Source: CAYVTV01 sp964526475
Lineage (GTDB): Bacteria; Bacteroidota; Bacteroidia; Bacteroidales; GCA-2748055
Assembly: GCA_964526475.1 (NCBI GenBank)
Contig: CAZGKF010000015.1
Span: forward strand, 1-57,649
Direction of reading: 5' to 3'
DNA: 57,649 bases
Shown here piece by piece: positions 42,726 to 52,051 of this stretch; within the stretch, counting starts at the first letter, position 1, and every line of letters begins with the position of its first letter. The translations under genes were made by a program, and so were the position numbers. The notes under the pieces are model-generated. The model searched no databases. It saw only the letters and a list, made by a program, of their open reading frames with translations, and was not told where the DNA came from.

Positions 42726-43646
42726 ATGAGAAAAATAAGAATCATTATCCAATTTTTTACTCTGTTAACTTATGCATACGCTGGTGCGCAAACCTATACA
42801 CTTGAGTATGATCTTAAACAGGGACAGCAATATATGGCAGAATTTCATACAGAAGTCAATATGAAGCAAACAGTTATGGGGATTGATCAAATATTGGAAA
42901 TGAATATGGAAACTGATTTTTCTGTAGAAGTTAAAGAAAAAAAAACAGATCAAAGCTATGTGTTCCTCTCAGAATATCGCAAGCTTTATATTAATATATC
43001 CTCAGCATTTTTTAACCTTGAGGTGGACACAAAAAACCCCGATCATGATGAACCAATAATAAGTATTATACAAGAATTGTTGAATAAACCCGCGAGCATT
43101 ACAATGGACAAAAATGGGAATATTAAGGATTTAAGGGGAATAGGAGATCTCATTGAAGAAATGCTTGATGAAATAGCTGTTAATGACGATCAAAGAGAGC
43201 AATTGCGTATGCAGCTTGAAAACAATATGGGAGATGAGAATATCCGACAGTATTTCAGTCAATTTTTTTGCATATACCCTGAAAAACCCATAAAAAAAGG
43301 AGAATCGTGGGATATAAACTATCAAATGATAATGAGAGGAATTTCACTTGATTTTTATGGGAAAGGAACCTTAATAGAAATTAACCCCGGAAATTTTCTT
43401 ATAAGGATTGAAGGAGAAATTAATACTTTCAATTCAACTGATGCGGATGAAAAAGAAGAACAATTTTTTCTTGAAGGGAAACAGGTTGCTGAAATAACAA
43501 TTGACCGGCGGTCAGGCTGGCCTTTAAAATCAATAATAAATCAGGATATGTCTGGTTTACTGCTAATACCATCAGATGATCCAGATCTTAGTCCGATGGA
43601 GATACCCATGGTTATGAAATTAAGAATGAATATTAATTCAAGGTAA
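42726..43646 (+). CDS. Exported protein of the DUF6263 type, function unknown
   Basis: 306 residues with a cleavable signal peptide (cleavage probably after AGA). The mature part begins TYTLEYDLKQGQQYMAEFHT, followed by KQTVMGIDQILEMNMETDFS, a pattern of beta strands like the DUF6263 group of Bacteroidota. A PASITMDKNGNIKDLRG stretch and a helical segment with many Glu/Asp (residues 140-185) lie in the middle, and the end has VAEITIDRRSGWPLKS, so it is probably a secreted beta-rich protein. Nothing nearby suggests a role. The downstream thrS has its own promoter. Confidence 0.7.
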   Translation: MRKIRIIIQFFTLLTYAYAGAQTYTLEYDLKQGQQYMAEFHTEVNMKQTVMGIDQILEMNMETDFSVEVKEKKTDQSYVFLSEYRKLYINISSAFFNLEVDTKNPDHDEPIISIIQELLNKPASITMDKNGNIKDLRGIGDLIEEMLDEIAVNDDQREQLRMQLENNMGDENIRQYFSQFFCIYPEKPIKKGESWDINYQMIMRGISLDFYGKGTLIEINPGNFLIRIEGEINTFNSTDADEKEEQFFLEGKQVAEITIDRRSGWPLKSIINQDMSGLLLIPSDDPDLSPMEIPMVMKLRMNINSR

Positions 43647-43673
43647 GCATCATCCTTTCTTGCAAAAAAGAAT

Positions 43674-43681
43674 TAATTTTG
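43674..43681 (+). promoter_or_regulatory. -7 box before thrS
   Basis: TAATTTTG fits TAnnTTTG and lies 30 bases before the thrS ATG. No TTG at the consensus distance. Would drive thrS and the following infC-rpmI-rplT. Confidence 0.4.
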
Positions 43682-43711
43682 CACATCCATTTAATTATTA
43701 GATTGATTTAA

Positions 43712-45655
43712 ATGATAAATATAACTTTTCCTGATAAAAGCACCAGACAATACAAAGAAGGGGTAACCGGACTGGAGATTGCAAGAAGTATAAGTAACAG
43801 CCTCGCCAGAGATGTAATTGCAGTTACAGTTAACGGAGAATTATGGGATGCGGTGAGACCCATTACCAATGACGCAATTGTTAAGTTGCATAAATTTGAT
43901 GAAGAGGAAGGCAAACATGCATTTTGGCATTCATCAGCCCACCTTATGGCAGAAGCTCTTGAAAATTTATACCCGGGAATAAAATTTGGTATTGGCCCCG
44001 CCATCGAAAATGGTTTTTATTACGATGTTGATCCAGGAGAGGGAGTTCAGATAAGTGACAACAACCTGCCAGAAATTGAGGCAAAGATGAAAGAACTGGC
44101 TGCAGGTAAGAGAATATACCAGCGTAAGGAAATCAGTAAGAAAGATGTACTCGATTTTTTTGATAAAAAAGGGGATGAATATAAAACTGAATTGATAAAT
44201 GAACTGGCAGACGGCACCATCTCCGTATATACACAGGGTAGTTTTACCGATCTCTGTCGCGGACCTCATCTGCCCGACACTTCAAACATAAAGGCCATTA
44301 AATTGCTTAATGTTGCCGGAGCATACTGGAGAGGTGATGAGAAAAGGAAAATGCTGACCAGAATATATGGCATTACTTTTCCGAAACAGAAGATGCTGGA
44401 GGAATACCTTGAAATGATTGAAAAAGCAAAAGAAAGAGATCACAGAAAAATAGGGAGGGAACTGGAGCTTTTCTCATTTTCCCAGAAAGTTGGTCAGGGC
44501 TTACCTCTATGGCTCCCAAAGGGAGCACAACTCAGGGAAAGACTGGAAAATTTTCTCAAAAAAGTTCAGACAGAACATGGGTATCTGCCTGTTATTACTC
44601 CTCATATTGGGCTTAAGGAGCTTTATATTACTTCCGGACACTATGAAAAATACGGGAAAGATTCTTTTCAACCCATCGCAACTCCTCAGGAAAACGAGGA
44701 ATTCATGCTAAAACCAATGAATTGTCCCCATCATTGCGAAATCTATAAAACAAAACAATACAGCTACCGTGACCTGCCAGTCAGATTTGCAGAGTTTGGC
44801 ACTGTATACAGATATGAGCAAAGCGGTGAATTACACGGACTCACCAGAGTTCGGAGTTTTACCCAGGATGATGCTCATATTTTCTGCAGACCCGATCAGC
44901 TTAAGGAAGAATTTATTAAAGTTATTGATATCATACTTTATATTTTCAGAGTTCTTGATTTTAAAGATTTCGATACACAGATATCACTCCGTGATACGAA
45001 GGATAAAGAAAAGTATATCGGCAGCAATGAAAACTGGGAGAAATCTGAAAAAGCAATAGTGGAGGCTTGCGAAGAAAAAGGCTTAAAAACTCACATCGAA
45101 ATTGGGGAAGCTGCATTTTATGGGCCAAAACTTGATTTCATGGTGAGAGATGCTATTGGCAGAAAATGGCAGCTGGGAACCATTCAGGTCGACTACAACT
45201 TACCGGAAAGATTTGACCTTGAATATGTTGGTTTTGATAATAAAAAGCACAGACCCGTTATGATCCATCGTGCTCCATTTGGTTCAATGGAACGTTTTGT
45301 TGCTGTACTTATTGAGCATACAGGCGGAAAATTCCCCCTCTGGCTTACACCCGACCAGGTTATTATTCTGCCAATTTCTGAAAAATATCATGTTTATTCA
45401 CAAAAAGTTTTAAATCTTCTAAAAAATTACGATATTCGCACTCTGATTGATGAAAGAAATGAAAAGATAGGTAAAAAGATAAGGGACAATGAGTTAAAAA
45501 GGATTCCATATCTTCTTATTGTTGGAGAAAAAGAAGAAATGAACGAGACTATATCCGTCCGGAAGCAGGGCGAAGGGGATAAAGGAAGTATGACGATAAA
45601 AGATTTTGCTCTTTTTATTAATAACGAAATTAAAATGCAACTTGAAAATTTTTAA
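43712..45655 (+). CDS. thrS: Threonyl-tRNA synthetase
   Basis: Charges tRNA-Thr; 647 residues, full length. Domains in order: TGS (1-62, MINITFPDKSTRQYKEGVTG), editing/SAD domain with HSSAHLMAEAL and DLCRGPHLPDT, class II core with motif 2 in RFAEFGTVYRYEQSGELHGLTRVRSFTQDDAH and the zinc-ligand MKPMNCPHHCEIYK, motif 3 in HRAPFGSMERFVAVLIEHTGGKFP, and the C-terminal anticodon-binding domain. First gene of a translation cluster with infC, rpmI and rplT. No leader hairpin of the E. coli type was recognised. Confidence 0.98.
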   Translation: MINITFPDKSTRQYKEGVTGLEIARSISNSLARDVIAVTVNGELWDAVRPITNDAIVKLHKFDEEEGKHAFWHSSAHLMAEALENLYPGIKFGIGPAIENGFYYDVDPGEGVQISDNNLPEIEAKMKELAAGKRIYQRKEISKKDVLDFFDKKGDEYKTELINELADGTISVYTQGSFTDLCRGPHLPDTSNIKAIKLLNVAGAYWRGDEKRKMLTRIYGITFPKQKMLEEYLEMIEKAKERDHRKIGRELELFSFSQKVGQGLPLWLPKGAQLRERLENFLKKVQTEHGYLPVITPHIGLKELYITSGHYEKYGKDSFQPIATPQENEEFMLKPMNCPHHCEIYKTKQYSYRDLPVRFAEFGTVYRYEQSGELHGLTRVRSFTQDDAHIFCRPDQLKEEFIKVIDIILYIFRVLDFKDFDTQISLRDTKDKEKYIGSNENWEKSEKAIVEACEEKGLKTHIEIGEAAFYGPKLDFMVRDAIGRKWQLGTIQVDYNLPERFDLEYVGFDNKKHRPVMIHRAPFGSMERFVAVLIEHTGGKFPLWLTPDQVIILPISEKYHVYSQKVLNLLKNYDIRTLIDERNEKIGKKIRDNELKRIPYLLIVGEKEEMNETISVRKQGEGDKGSMTIKDFALFINNEIKMQLENF

Positions 45656-45684
45656 AAGAATCGCGTTTATTATAAAATTAAAAG

Positions 45685-45693
45685 AAAGGAGGG
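45685..45693 (+). promoter_or_regulatory. Strong Shine-Dalgarno of infC
   Basis: AAAGGAGGG, complementary to the 16S 3' end over at least six bases. Other genes in this window have no such site, and the spacing of seven bases to ATA 45701 decides the infC start. Confidence 0.75.
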
Positions 45694-45700
45694 ATTAGCC

Positions 45701-46273
45701 ATAGCAGGACCAATTTTTCGACAAGGCTGGAATAGGCCAAATATAAGAAAGGATCAACCAGCATTCCACATAAACAGGGAGATACGCGTTCCGTCTGTCC
45801 GGTTGGTAGGTGATAACATTGAAACACCAGGAGTATATGCTACTTCTGATGCTATAAAAATGGCTGAGGATATGGAGCTTGACCTTGTTGAAATTTCACC
45901 AAAAGCAGATCCTCCTGTTTGCAAAATCATCGAATTCCAAAAGTTCCTTTACCAACAGAAGAAAAAATTAAAGGAAATAAAATCAAAAACCGTCAAGGTG
46001 GTGGTTAAGGAAATTCGTTTCGGGCCAAATACTGATGATCACGACTATGATTTTAAATTACGGCATGCCAGAAAATTTTTGGAAGATGGAGCAAAGGTTA
46101 AGGCTTTCGTGTTTTTTAAAGGAAGAACTATACTTTATAAAGAAAAAGGAGAAATATTATTGTTAAGGTTTGCCCAGGATCTTGAAGAAGAAGCTAAAGT
46201 TGAACAAATGCCAAGGCTTGAAGGCAAACGGATGATCATGATCCTGTCTCCAAAACCTAAAAAGAAAAAATAA
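45701..46273 (+). CDS. infC: Translation initiation factor IF-3, with a rare ATA (or ATT) start codon
   Basis: Binds the 30S subunit and checks initiator codon pairing. The conserved body begins FHINREIRVPSVRLVGDNIE, so the TTG at 45803 is too late and would remove about 34 residues. The open frame runs back past 45701 with no ATG, GTG or TTG. A strong ribosome site AAAGGAGGG at 45685-45693, exceptional for this phylum, lies seven bases before ATA at 45701 (product M/I-AGPIFRQGWNRPN, 190 residues); ATT at 45713 is the other option. Non-AUG starts of infC serve autoregulation in E. coli. C-terminal domain (FGPNTDDHDYDFKLRHARKF) is complete. Confidence 0.93.
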   Translation: MAGPIFRQGWNRPNIRKDQPAFHINREIRVPSVRLVGDNIETPGVYATSDAIKMAEDMELDLVEISPKADPPVCKIIEFQKFLYQQKKKLKEIKSKTVKVVVKEIRFGPNTDDHDYDFKLRHARKFLEDGAKVKAFVFFKGRTILYKEKGEILLLRFAQDLEEEAKVEQMPRLEGKRMIMILSPKPKKKK

Positions 46274-46291
46274 TATATAAATACAGATAAA

Positions 46292-46489
46292 ATGCCAAAA
46301 TTGAAGACAAACCCGGGTGCAAAAAAAAGATTTACACTTACTGGAACCGGAAAGATAAAAAGAAAACATGCTTATAAAAGTCATATTCTGACTAAAAAAG
46401 CCACCAAAAGAAAAAGAAATCTCACCTATTTCACTACAGTTAATAAAACTGATGAGAAGAATATTAAACTTTTACTTGGACTTAAATAA
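46292..46489 (+). CDS. rpmI: Ribosomal protein L35
   Basis: 65 residues, component of the large ribosomal subunit. Starts MPKLKTNPGAKKRFTLTGTGKIKRKHAYKSH, canonical, with the usual KSHILTKKATKRKRNL basic block. It follows infC after 18 bases and precedes rplT by 76, the standard order. In other bacteria the group is repressed by L20; no leader structure was proven here, but a small TCCTG-TTT-CAGGA hairpin lies at 46526-46538 ahead of rplT. Confidence 0.97.
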   Translation: MPKLKTNPGAKKRFTLTGTGKIKRKHAYKSHILTKKATKRKRNLTYFTTVNKTDEKNIKLLLGLK

Positions 46490-46565
46490 AATCAATTATT
46501 AACCGAATGTACAAGCAGCAAAGTGTCCTGTTTCAGGAACGCTTGCCATTCCAAAACCATCAAAA

Positions 46566-46916
46566 ATGCCCAGATCAGTTAATTCAGTAGCGTCAAGGCA
46601 AAAAAGGAAAAAAGTACTTAAACAAACAAAAGGTTTTTTTGGTAGAAGAAAAAATGTTTGGACTGTCGCTAAAAATGCCCTTGAAAAAGGTCTCCTTTAT
46701 GCATATCGTGACCGTAAGACAAAAAAAAGAAACTTCAGAAGTCTCTGGATTCAGAGGATCAATGCTGCAGCACGCCAGTATGACCTGTCCTATTCGGAGT
46801 TTATGGGATTACTTCATAAAAAGAATATAGACCTGAACAGAAAAACTCTTGCCGATATGGCTTTGAATAATCCAAAAGCGTTTGAAGAAATAGTGAATAA
46901 AGTTAAAGTTCGGTAA
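46566..46916 (+). CDS. rplT: Ribosomal protein L20
   Basis: 116 residues, early-assembly rRNA-binding protein of the large subunit. Starts MPRSVNSVASRQKRKKVLKQTKGFFGRRKNVW; then LWIQRINAAARQYDLSYSEFMGLLHKKNIDLNRK, both canonical blocks. Last gene of the thrS-infC-rpmI-rplT group; a strong terminator lies 29 bases downstream. In several bacteria it represses its own operon by binding leader RNA. Confidence 0.98.
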   Translation: MPRSVNSVASRQKRKKVLKQTKGFFGRRKNVWTVAKNALEKGLLYAYRDRKTKKRNFRSLWIQRINAAARQYDLSYSEFMGLLHKKNIDLNRKTLADMALNNPKAFEEIVNKVKVR

Positions 46917-46944
46917 TTTTAAATGTTTCTTCTAAAAAAATAAT

Positions 46945-46973
46945 AAGGCTGCCTCAAAAGGGCAGCCCTTTTT
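46945..46973 (+). terminator. Rho-independent terminator after rplT
   Basis: GGCTGCC (46947-46953), seven-base loop, GGCAGCC (46961-46967), then CTTTTT. Separates the ribosomal cluster from dapB. Confidence 0.9.
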
Positions 46974-47026
46974 ATTATTTTAGCAAAAGAAATAATTGTA
47001 AGAAGTAACAATCAATTTAACAGAAA

Positions 47027-47743
47027 ATGAAAATAGCACTAATTGGTTATGGGAAAATGGGGAAGGAAGTGGAGAGAATGGCTACTGAGATGGGACATTC
47101 CATAGGTCTGATAATTGATATGCATAACCTGGATGATCTCACCCCGGAAAATCTGCAGAAAAATGATGTTGCAATTGAATTTACAACACCAAAGAATGCT
47201 CTGGATAACATAATAAAATGTTTATATGCCGGGACTCCGGTTGTAACAGGCACAACCGGCTGGAAGGATCAATTTACCAAAGTAAGTAAAATCTGTGCTG
47301 AGACAAACGGATCTCTCTTTCATGCATCGAATTTTAGTCCCGGTGTTAATATTATGTTTGCTGTAAATGAATTCCTGGCAAGGATTATGGAATCATTTGC
47401 CCAATATGATATATCTATCACAGAAACGCATCATACTGAAAAGGTTGACGCCCCAAGCGGAACAGCCTTATGTCTTGCAGATCAAATAATTAACCACATA
47501 AGACGAAAAAAAACCTGGTCATTGGAAGATTCTGATAATCCGGAATCTCTTTTTATAAGAGCTTTTAGAGAAGGCAATATTAATGGAATACATGAGGTTG
47601 TATATGACTCAGAAGTTGATTATTTTTCTATAAAGCATTCTGCAAAATCCAGAAAAGGATTTGCTTTGGGAGCAATTATGGGAGCTGTTTTTATACATAA
47701 TCGTAAGGGTATTTTCACCATGAGAGATTTACTGGGTATATAA
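47027..47743 (+). CDS. dapB: 4-Hydroxy-tetrahydrodipicolinate reductase
   Basis: NAD(P)H-dependent step of lysine/diaminopimelate synthesis. 238 residues, at the short end of the family. Nucleotide-binding ALIGYGKMGKEVERMA (3-18), VTGTTGW near 80, and the catalytic stretch ITETHHTEKVDAPSGTAL near 130-147 with the His pair and Lys. FxxGxNIMF is present as FSPGVNIMF. It is followed after six bases by lepB, so co-transcription is likely. Confidence 0.96.
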   Translation: MKIALIGYGKMGKEVERMATEMGHSIGLIIDMHNLDDLTPENLQKNDVAIEFTTPKNALDNIIKCLYAGTPVVTGTTGWKDQFTKVSKICAETNGSLFHASNFSPGVNIMFAVNEFLARIMESFAQYDISITETHHTEKVDAPSGTALCLADQIINHIRRKKTWSLEDSDNPESLFIRAFREGNINGIHEVVYDSEVDYFSIKHSAKSRKGFALGAIMGAVFIHNRKGIFTMRDLLGI

Positions 47744-47749
47744 ATATTA

Positions 47750-49072
47750 ATGAAAAAGACTCCTGTTAATAATTATATTTTTCTCTCATTATGGGTAATT
47801 CCATATTCATTTTTTATAATATGGTTTGAACTTTATCCTTTTCTTATTCTTAATATCATTTTCATTGATCTATATATTACACAGATCATAAATCTTAAAT
47901 TTATTCGATTACCTCACTTTCATTCCGGATTTTCATTTTTTTTGAACTGGATAAAAGCATTGCTATTTGCTGTTTGTATAACAATATTTATTAGAACTCT
48001 ATTTATAGAAGCCTTCAAAATTCCTTCTCCATCAATGGAAAAAACACTGTTTCCAGGAGATTATCTTTTTGTTAGTAAAATCGCTTACGGTCCACGCCTC
48101 CCTTACTCTCCTTTTTCTATTCCTTTTCTGCCTGCAATGTTGTCCGATGGAACTCTTACTTACCTTAAAACCCCGGGTATTCCTTACAAACGTTTGAAAG
48201 GTCTGGGAGAAGTGAAACGGAATGATATTATAGTATTTAATTATCCGGAAGGAGATACAGTAATAGTAGAATTTCCCGATCAAAGTTATTATTCACTTAT
48301 CCGTCAATATGGAAGAGCGTACATGACATCTTTTCACAATTTAATTTCCCACCCTGTTGACAAACGTGATTACTATATTAAACGATGTATTGGTATCCCT
48401 GGTGATACTGTCAGTATATCCCATGGAGAAGTATTCGTAAATCAAGAAAAACTGGCTGAGAGTAATTCAATAGTTTCAAAATATTATGTCAGAACAAAAA
48501 TAGAAAAGCTAAACGACTCAGTTTTTAATTTACTTGGAGTATCTGTAAATGATGTCAGCTTTAATCCGCATAATAATATACATGTATTACCTTTGGATAA
48601 ATATGGTGTACTAACTTTAAAAAAACATAAAGACGTTCTGTTGGTTCAGAAATATATAGAACCCACATTGGGATATAGAAATATAGAAGTATTTCCATAT
48701 AATTCTAATTTCCGCTGGAGTCCTGATGAATTCGGTCCTTTGCTTGTTCCAGGAAAGGATGTTACTATCGAGCTCAATTCCAGCATTCTACCTTTATATA
48801 ATAAAGTAATATCCGTTTATGAAAAAAATAAGATCACCTTATCTGGAGATAGTATATACATTAATGATAAATTTGCAACTTCTTATACTTTTGAAATGAA
48901 CTACTACTTTGTTCTTGGTGATAACCGTCATAATTCGGCTGATTCCAGATTCTGGGGTTTCGTGCCTGAAGATCATCTGGTAGGAAAGGCTGTATATATT
49001 TGGTTTTCAAAAGAACCTGAAAAGAAATATTTTAAAGGCATAAGAATGAATAGAATTTTTAAACCAATTTAA
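47750..49072 (+). CDS. lepB: Signal peptidase I, first copy
   Basis: Cleaves signal peptides at the outer face of the inner membrane. 440 residues, longer than usual because of Bacteroidota-type insertions. Three hydrophobic segments in the first 85 residues, then the nucleophile Ser95 in IPSPSMEKTLFPGDYLFVSK, the general base Lys in YIKRCIGIPGDTV near 215, and LGDNRHNSADSRFWGFVPED near the end. It lies between dapB and a second lepB with six- and eight-base gaps, one unit. Confidence 0.95.
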   Translation: MKKTPVNNYIFLSLWVIPYSFFIIWFELYPFLILNIIFIDLYITQIINLKFIRLPHFHSGFSFFLNWIKALLFAVCITIFIRTLFIEAFKIPSPSMEKTLFPGDYLFVSKIAYGPRLPYSPFSIPFLPAMLSDGTLTYLKTPGIPYKRLKGLGEVKRNDIIVFNYPEGDTVIVEFPDQSYYSLIRQYGRAYMTSFHNLISHPVDKRDYYIKRCIGIPGDTVSISHGEVFVNQEKLAESNSIVSKYYVRTKIEKLNDSVFNLLGVSVNDVSFNPHNNIHVLPLDKYGVLTLKKHKDVLLVQKYIEPTLGYRNIEVFPYNSNFRWSPDEFGPLLVPGKDVTIELNSSILPLYNKVISVYEKNKITLSGDSIYINDKFATSYTFEMNYYFVLGDNRHNSADSRFWGFVPEDHLVGKAVYIWFSKEPEKKYFKGIRMNRIFKPI

Positions 49073-49080
49073 TAACGCTA

Positions 49081-50475
49081 ATGATGAGTATATTTAAGAA
49101 TAAATTTGTAAAATTTGGTATCACTGCATTTCTGTACACTTTATTTGTCATCTGGTTGGGTAATTTTTGGTGGCTTCTCGGAATAATAGTTATTTATGAC
49201 TCAAATGTAACTAAAAAAGTAAACTGGACATTCTGGAAAAAAAGAGAAGGAAAGAACAGTACCATTATAGAATGGATTGACGCGCTTATTTTTGCTGTTG
49301 TTGCCGTTACTTTGATAAATATCTATCTTTTTCAGAACTATAAAATACCCACACCTTCCATGGAAAGTACCATGCTTGTTGGCGATCACCTATATGTAAG
49401 CAAACTCGCATACGGCCCAAGGGTACCTAATACTCCCCTGGCGTTTCCCTTTACTCAAAATCGTTTGCCTGTATTAAACAAAGAATCTTATCTTACATGG
49501 ATACAACTTCCCTATAAAAGACTTGCTGGTTTTTCTAAAGTAAAAAGAAACGATATAGTTGTATTTAACTTTCCGGCCGGTGATACCGTTGTCCTTGAAA
49601 ATTCAGCTACAAGTTATTATTCAATTATCAGACAATTTGCAATACAACAGAAAATGTCCGATATATCAGCTGACAGGGAAACAAAAACTGAAGATGAGTA
49701 CATGAATAATGCAAGGAATTACATAAGCAGAACCTTTACCCTTGTATACAGGCCGGTCGACAGGAGGGATAATTATATAAAAAGATGTGTAGCTGTTCAT
49801 GGAGATACATTAAAGATCATAAATGGAGACGTTTATATCAACAATAACAAACAATCTTCTTTTAAAGGATTACAATATAATTATCACGTAAGAACCAACG
49901 GAACTCCGCTTAATCCCCGGGCCCTTGTTAAATATAATATTCCACGGGAATATCTTCAGATTAACTATAACCCTGATTATAATATACCTTTGACAATTGA
50001 ACAGGCAGAAAAATTAAAAAAGGAAATACCAGATATTGTAAGTATTGTAAAGAACCTTGCAAAAGAGCCTGATTTCCAAATTTTTCCGAATATAGATGAG
50101 TACGGATGGAATATGGATAATTATGGTCCCTTGTGGGTTCCGGCAAAAGGAGCAAAAGTTGCCCTTACTTTGGAAAATCTTCCCTTGTATCAAATGATTA
50201 TCGAAAACTATGAAGGAAATACACTTGATGTCAGGAATGGTATTATTTATATAAACAATGAGGAAACCAGTGAATATGAGTTTCAAATGGATTACTATTT
50301 TATGATGGGGGATAACCGGCATAGATCAGCTGATTCACGTTTCTGGGGTTTTGTTCCGGAAGACCATATTGTTGGGAAACCCAGATTAATATGGTTATCC
50401 ACCAATAAAGAGAGAAAATTTCCGGGATTTATCAGATGGAAACGATTGTTCAAAATAGTTGATCCAAAGGAATAA
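49081..50475 (+). CDS. lepB: Signal peptidase I, second copy
   Basis: 464 residues, paralogue of the preceding gene. Nucleophile Ser93 in IPTPSMESTMLVGDHLYVSK, catalytic Lys in YIKRCVAVHGDTL, and MGDNRHRSADSRFWGFVPEDHIVGKP. The region between Ser and Lys has a longer insert than in copy 1 (QKMSDISADRETKTEDEYMN region). Both copies keep all catalytic residues, so both can be active, perhaps on different substrates. Its stop is one base from the stop of the convergent iron-sulfur protein gene. Confidence 0.95.
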   Translation: MMSIFKNKFVKFGITAFLYTLFVIWLGNFWWLLGIIVIYDSNVTKKVNWTFWKKREGKNSTIIEWIDALIFAVVAVTLINIYLFQNYKIPTPSMESTMLVGDHLYVSKLAYGPRVPNTPLAFPFTQNRLPVLNKESYLTWIQLPYKRLAGFSKVKRNDIVVFNFPAGDTVVLENSATSYYSIIRQFAIQQKMSDISADRETKTEDEYMNNARNYISRTFTLVYRPVDRRDNYIKRCVAVHGDTLKIINGDVYINNNKQSSFKGLQYNYHVRTNGTPLNPRALVKYNIPREYLQINYNPDYNIPLTIEQAEKLKKEIPDIVSIVKNLAKEPDFQIFPNIDEYGWNMDNYGPLWVPAKGAKVALTLENLPLYQMIIENYEGNTLDVRNGIIYINNEETSEYEFQMDYYFMMGDNRHRSADSRFWGFVPEDHIVGKPRLIWLSTNKERKFPGFIRWKRLFKIVDPKE

Positions 50476-50476
50476 A

Positions 50477-52051
50477 TCAAAACGGGAAATCTTCCAGTTC
50501 TCCTTCTTCAATTTTTTCTGAAGAAGGCTCTTTGGCAACTTCATGAATCGGATTCCCATCAACATAAATAGCTTTAAATGGCCGTACCGGACATGCATAT
50601 TCACATGCCCCGCAACCCACGCAAATAGTATCATCAATCTCGGGTATTGTTAATCCATTTAAATAAGGAACCATTCTTACTGCCTGGGTGGGACAGTGCT
50701 CAGAACAAGAACCACAGGCAGTGTTCTCGGTATAAACTACGCAATTTTCAATTATCAGAACAACTTTGCCCACTTGTACTGTTTTTTTTGCTTCCTCTGA
50801 TATTTTCATAATTGCACCTGTAGGACAGACCTCGCTACATTTTACACAGCTGAAATTGCAATAATTTGTATTATAATCCATATGTGGCTGCATAAAGCCT
50901 GTCCATCCATATTCCCTTACAGATGGCTGCAACACAGCTGTAGGGCACTGACTTATACATAACTGACAAGCTGTACATAATGAGGTAAAATGATCAATGC
51001 TTAAGGAACCCGGAGGTGATACCGGAAATTTTTTTTCTTCAGGAATTTTTGTCGGTCGTTCGTTTAGAGGATCTGTGTCTCCGCTTGCCTCCATAGTATT
51101 GCAAGCACCAGATATCATTGCCAAACTGCCAATGGTGGTTGAAATGAACCTGCGTTTACTTCTGTCAAAATCCGATGATTTTTCCCTTACAGTCCTCTTA
51201 AAGGCAAGTCTGTAATGAATAGCATCTTCAGGACATGTTATAAGGCAATTAAAACATGCAACACAACTTGAATGATCTATGGAAAGATCCTTAATATTTA
51301 TACACTCTGATTTACATGACAAGGAACATTTACCGCACTTTGTGCATTTGTTTTCATCATAAACGACCCTGAAAAGAGATATTTTCGATAACCAGCCAAG
51401 AAGTGTTCCCACCGGGCATATAGTATTACAATATAACCTGCCATATTTCCCCGCCAGAACTAAAACAACTACAAGAATAAAAGCCGGAAAAATTATTGTG
51501 CTTATCCTAACAGGAATGCTATCAATATGGTATAAATAATAAATCTCTTTGTTTTCAAGAAAAACAGCTACTAAATTATTTATCCATATCCCAACAGGGC
51601 GGAGAAGGCTATTGGCAAATTTGCCATACATGCTGTAAGGATCAAGCAGGTTGACTAAAAAAATACTACCTGTGAACAATGTTAATACTACAATACCAAG
51701 TATTATATTTCTCAGAACAACAGATGGTTTACGATATTTATATTTTTTACGGATTTTAAACAGTTTACCAGTACGGGAAACTATATCCTGAAATATCCCA
51801 AGAGGACATAGGGCTGAACAGTAAATTCTTCCAAATAAAAAAGTGAGTATAAGAATGACCAAAAAACCTGCGGCAGAAATGCTAAGAATTTTAATAAACT
51901 TGATCAGAGAAGGAGTAAATTGTAAAAAAAGGATTTTGGATACATATTCAGAGTCAATTATACCACGAAAATCCAAAAATATCAAACTTGTTAAAAGAAG
52001 AAGAATCAGGGCAACAATTACCCTGCTCCATTTCAACCACTTATATATCAT
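50477..52051 (-). CDS. NapH-NapG-like fusion: membrane polyferredoxin with internal Tat-type segment
   Basis: 524 residues. The first part (1-280) is NapH-like: several membrane helices, CSALCPLGIFQD (78-89) and CNTICPVGTLLG (208-219) loops, and two 4Fe-4S motifs (Cys236/239/242/246 and 263/266/269/273). Then SKRRFISTTIGSLAMISG (298-315) resembles a Tat signal/anchor inside the chain, and the rest (350-500) is NapG-like with four Cys clusters starting at Cys359, Cys398, Cys437 and Cys477. One chain could thus carry electrons from quinol across the membrane to a periplasmic acceptor. Its ATG overlaps the DUF362 stop by four bases. Confidence 0.85.
   Translation of the reverse strand: MIYKWLKWSRVIVALILLLLTSLIFLDFRGIIDSEYVSKILFLQFTPSLIKFIKILSISAAGFLVILILTFLFGRIYCSALCPLGIFQDIVSRTGKLFKIRKKYKYRKPSVVLRNIILGIVVLTLFTGSIFLVNLLDPYSMYGKFANSLLRPVGIWINNLVAVFLENKEIYYLYHIDSIPVRISTIIFPAFILVVVLVLAGKYGRLYCNTICPVGTLLGWLSKISLFRVVYDENKCTKCGKCSLSCKSECINIKDLSIDHSSCVACFNCLITCPEDAIHYRLAFKRTVREKSSDFDRSKRRFISTTIGSLAMISGACNTMEASGDTDPLNERPTKIPEEKKFPVSPPGSLSIDHFTSLCTACQLCISQCPTAVLQPSVREYGWTGFMQPHMDYNTNYCNFSCVKCSEVCPTGAIMKISEEAKKTVQVGKVVLIIENCVVYTENTACGSCSEHCPTQAVRMVPYLNGLTIPEIDDTICVGCGACEYACPVRPFKAIYVDGNPIHEVAKEPSSEKIEEGELEDFPF

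Noticed and set aside
45803..46273. infC starting at the TTG at 45803
   Set aside because: It would remove the conserved FHINREIRVPSVRL segment, which reads on in frame upstream to a strong Shine-Dalgarno.
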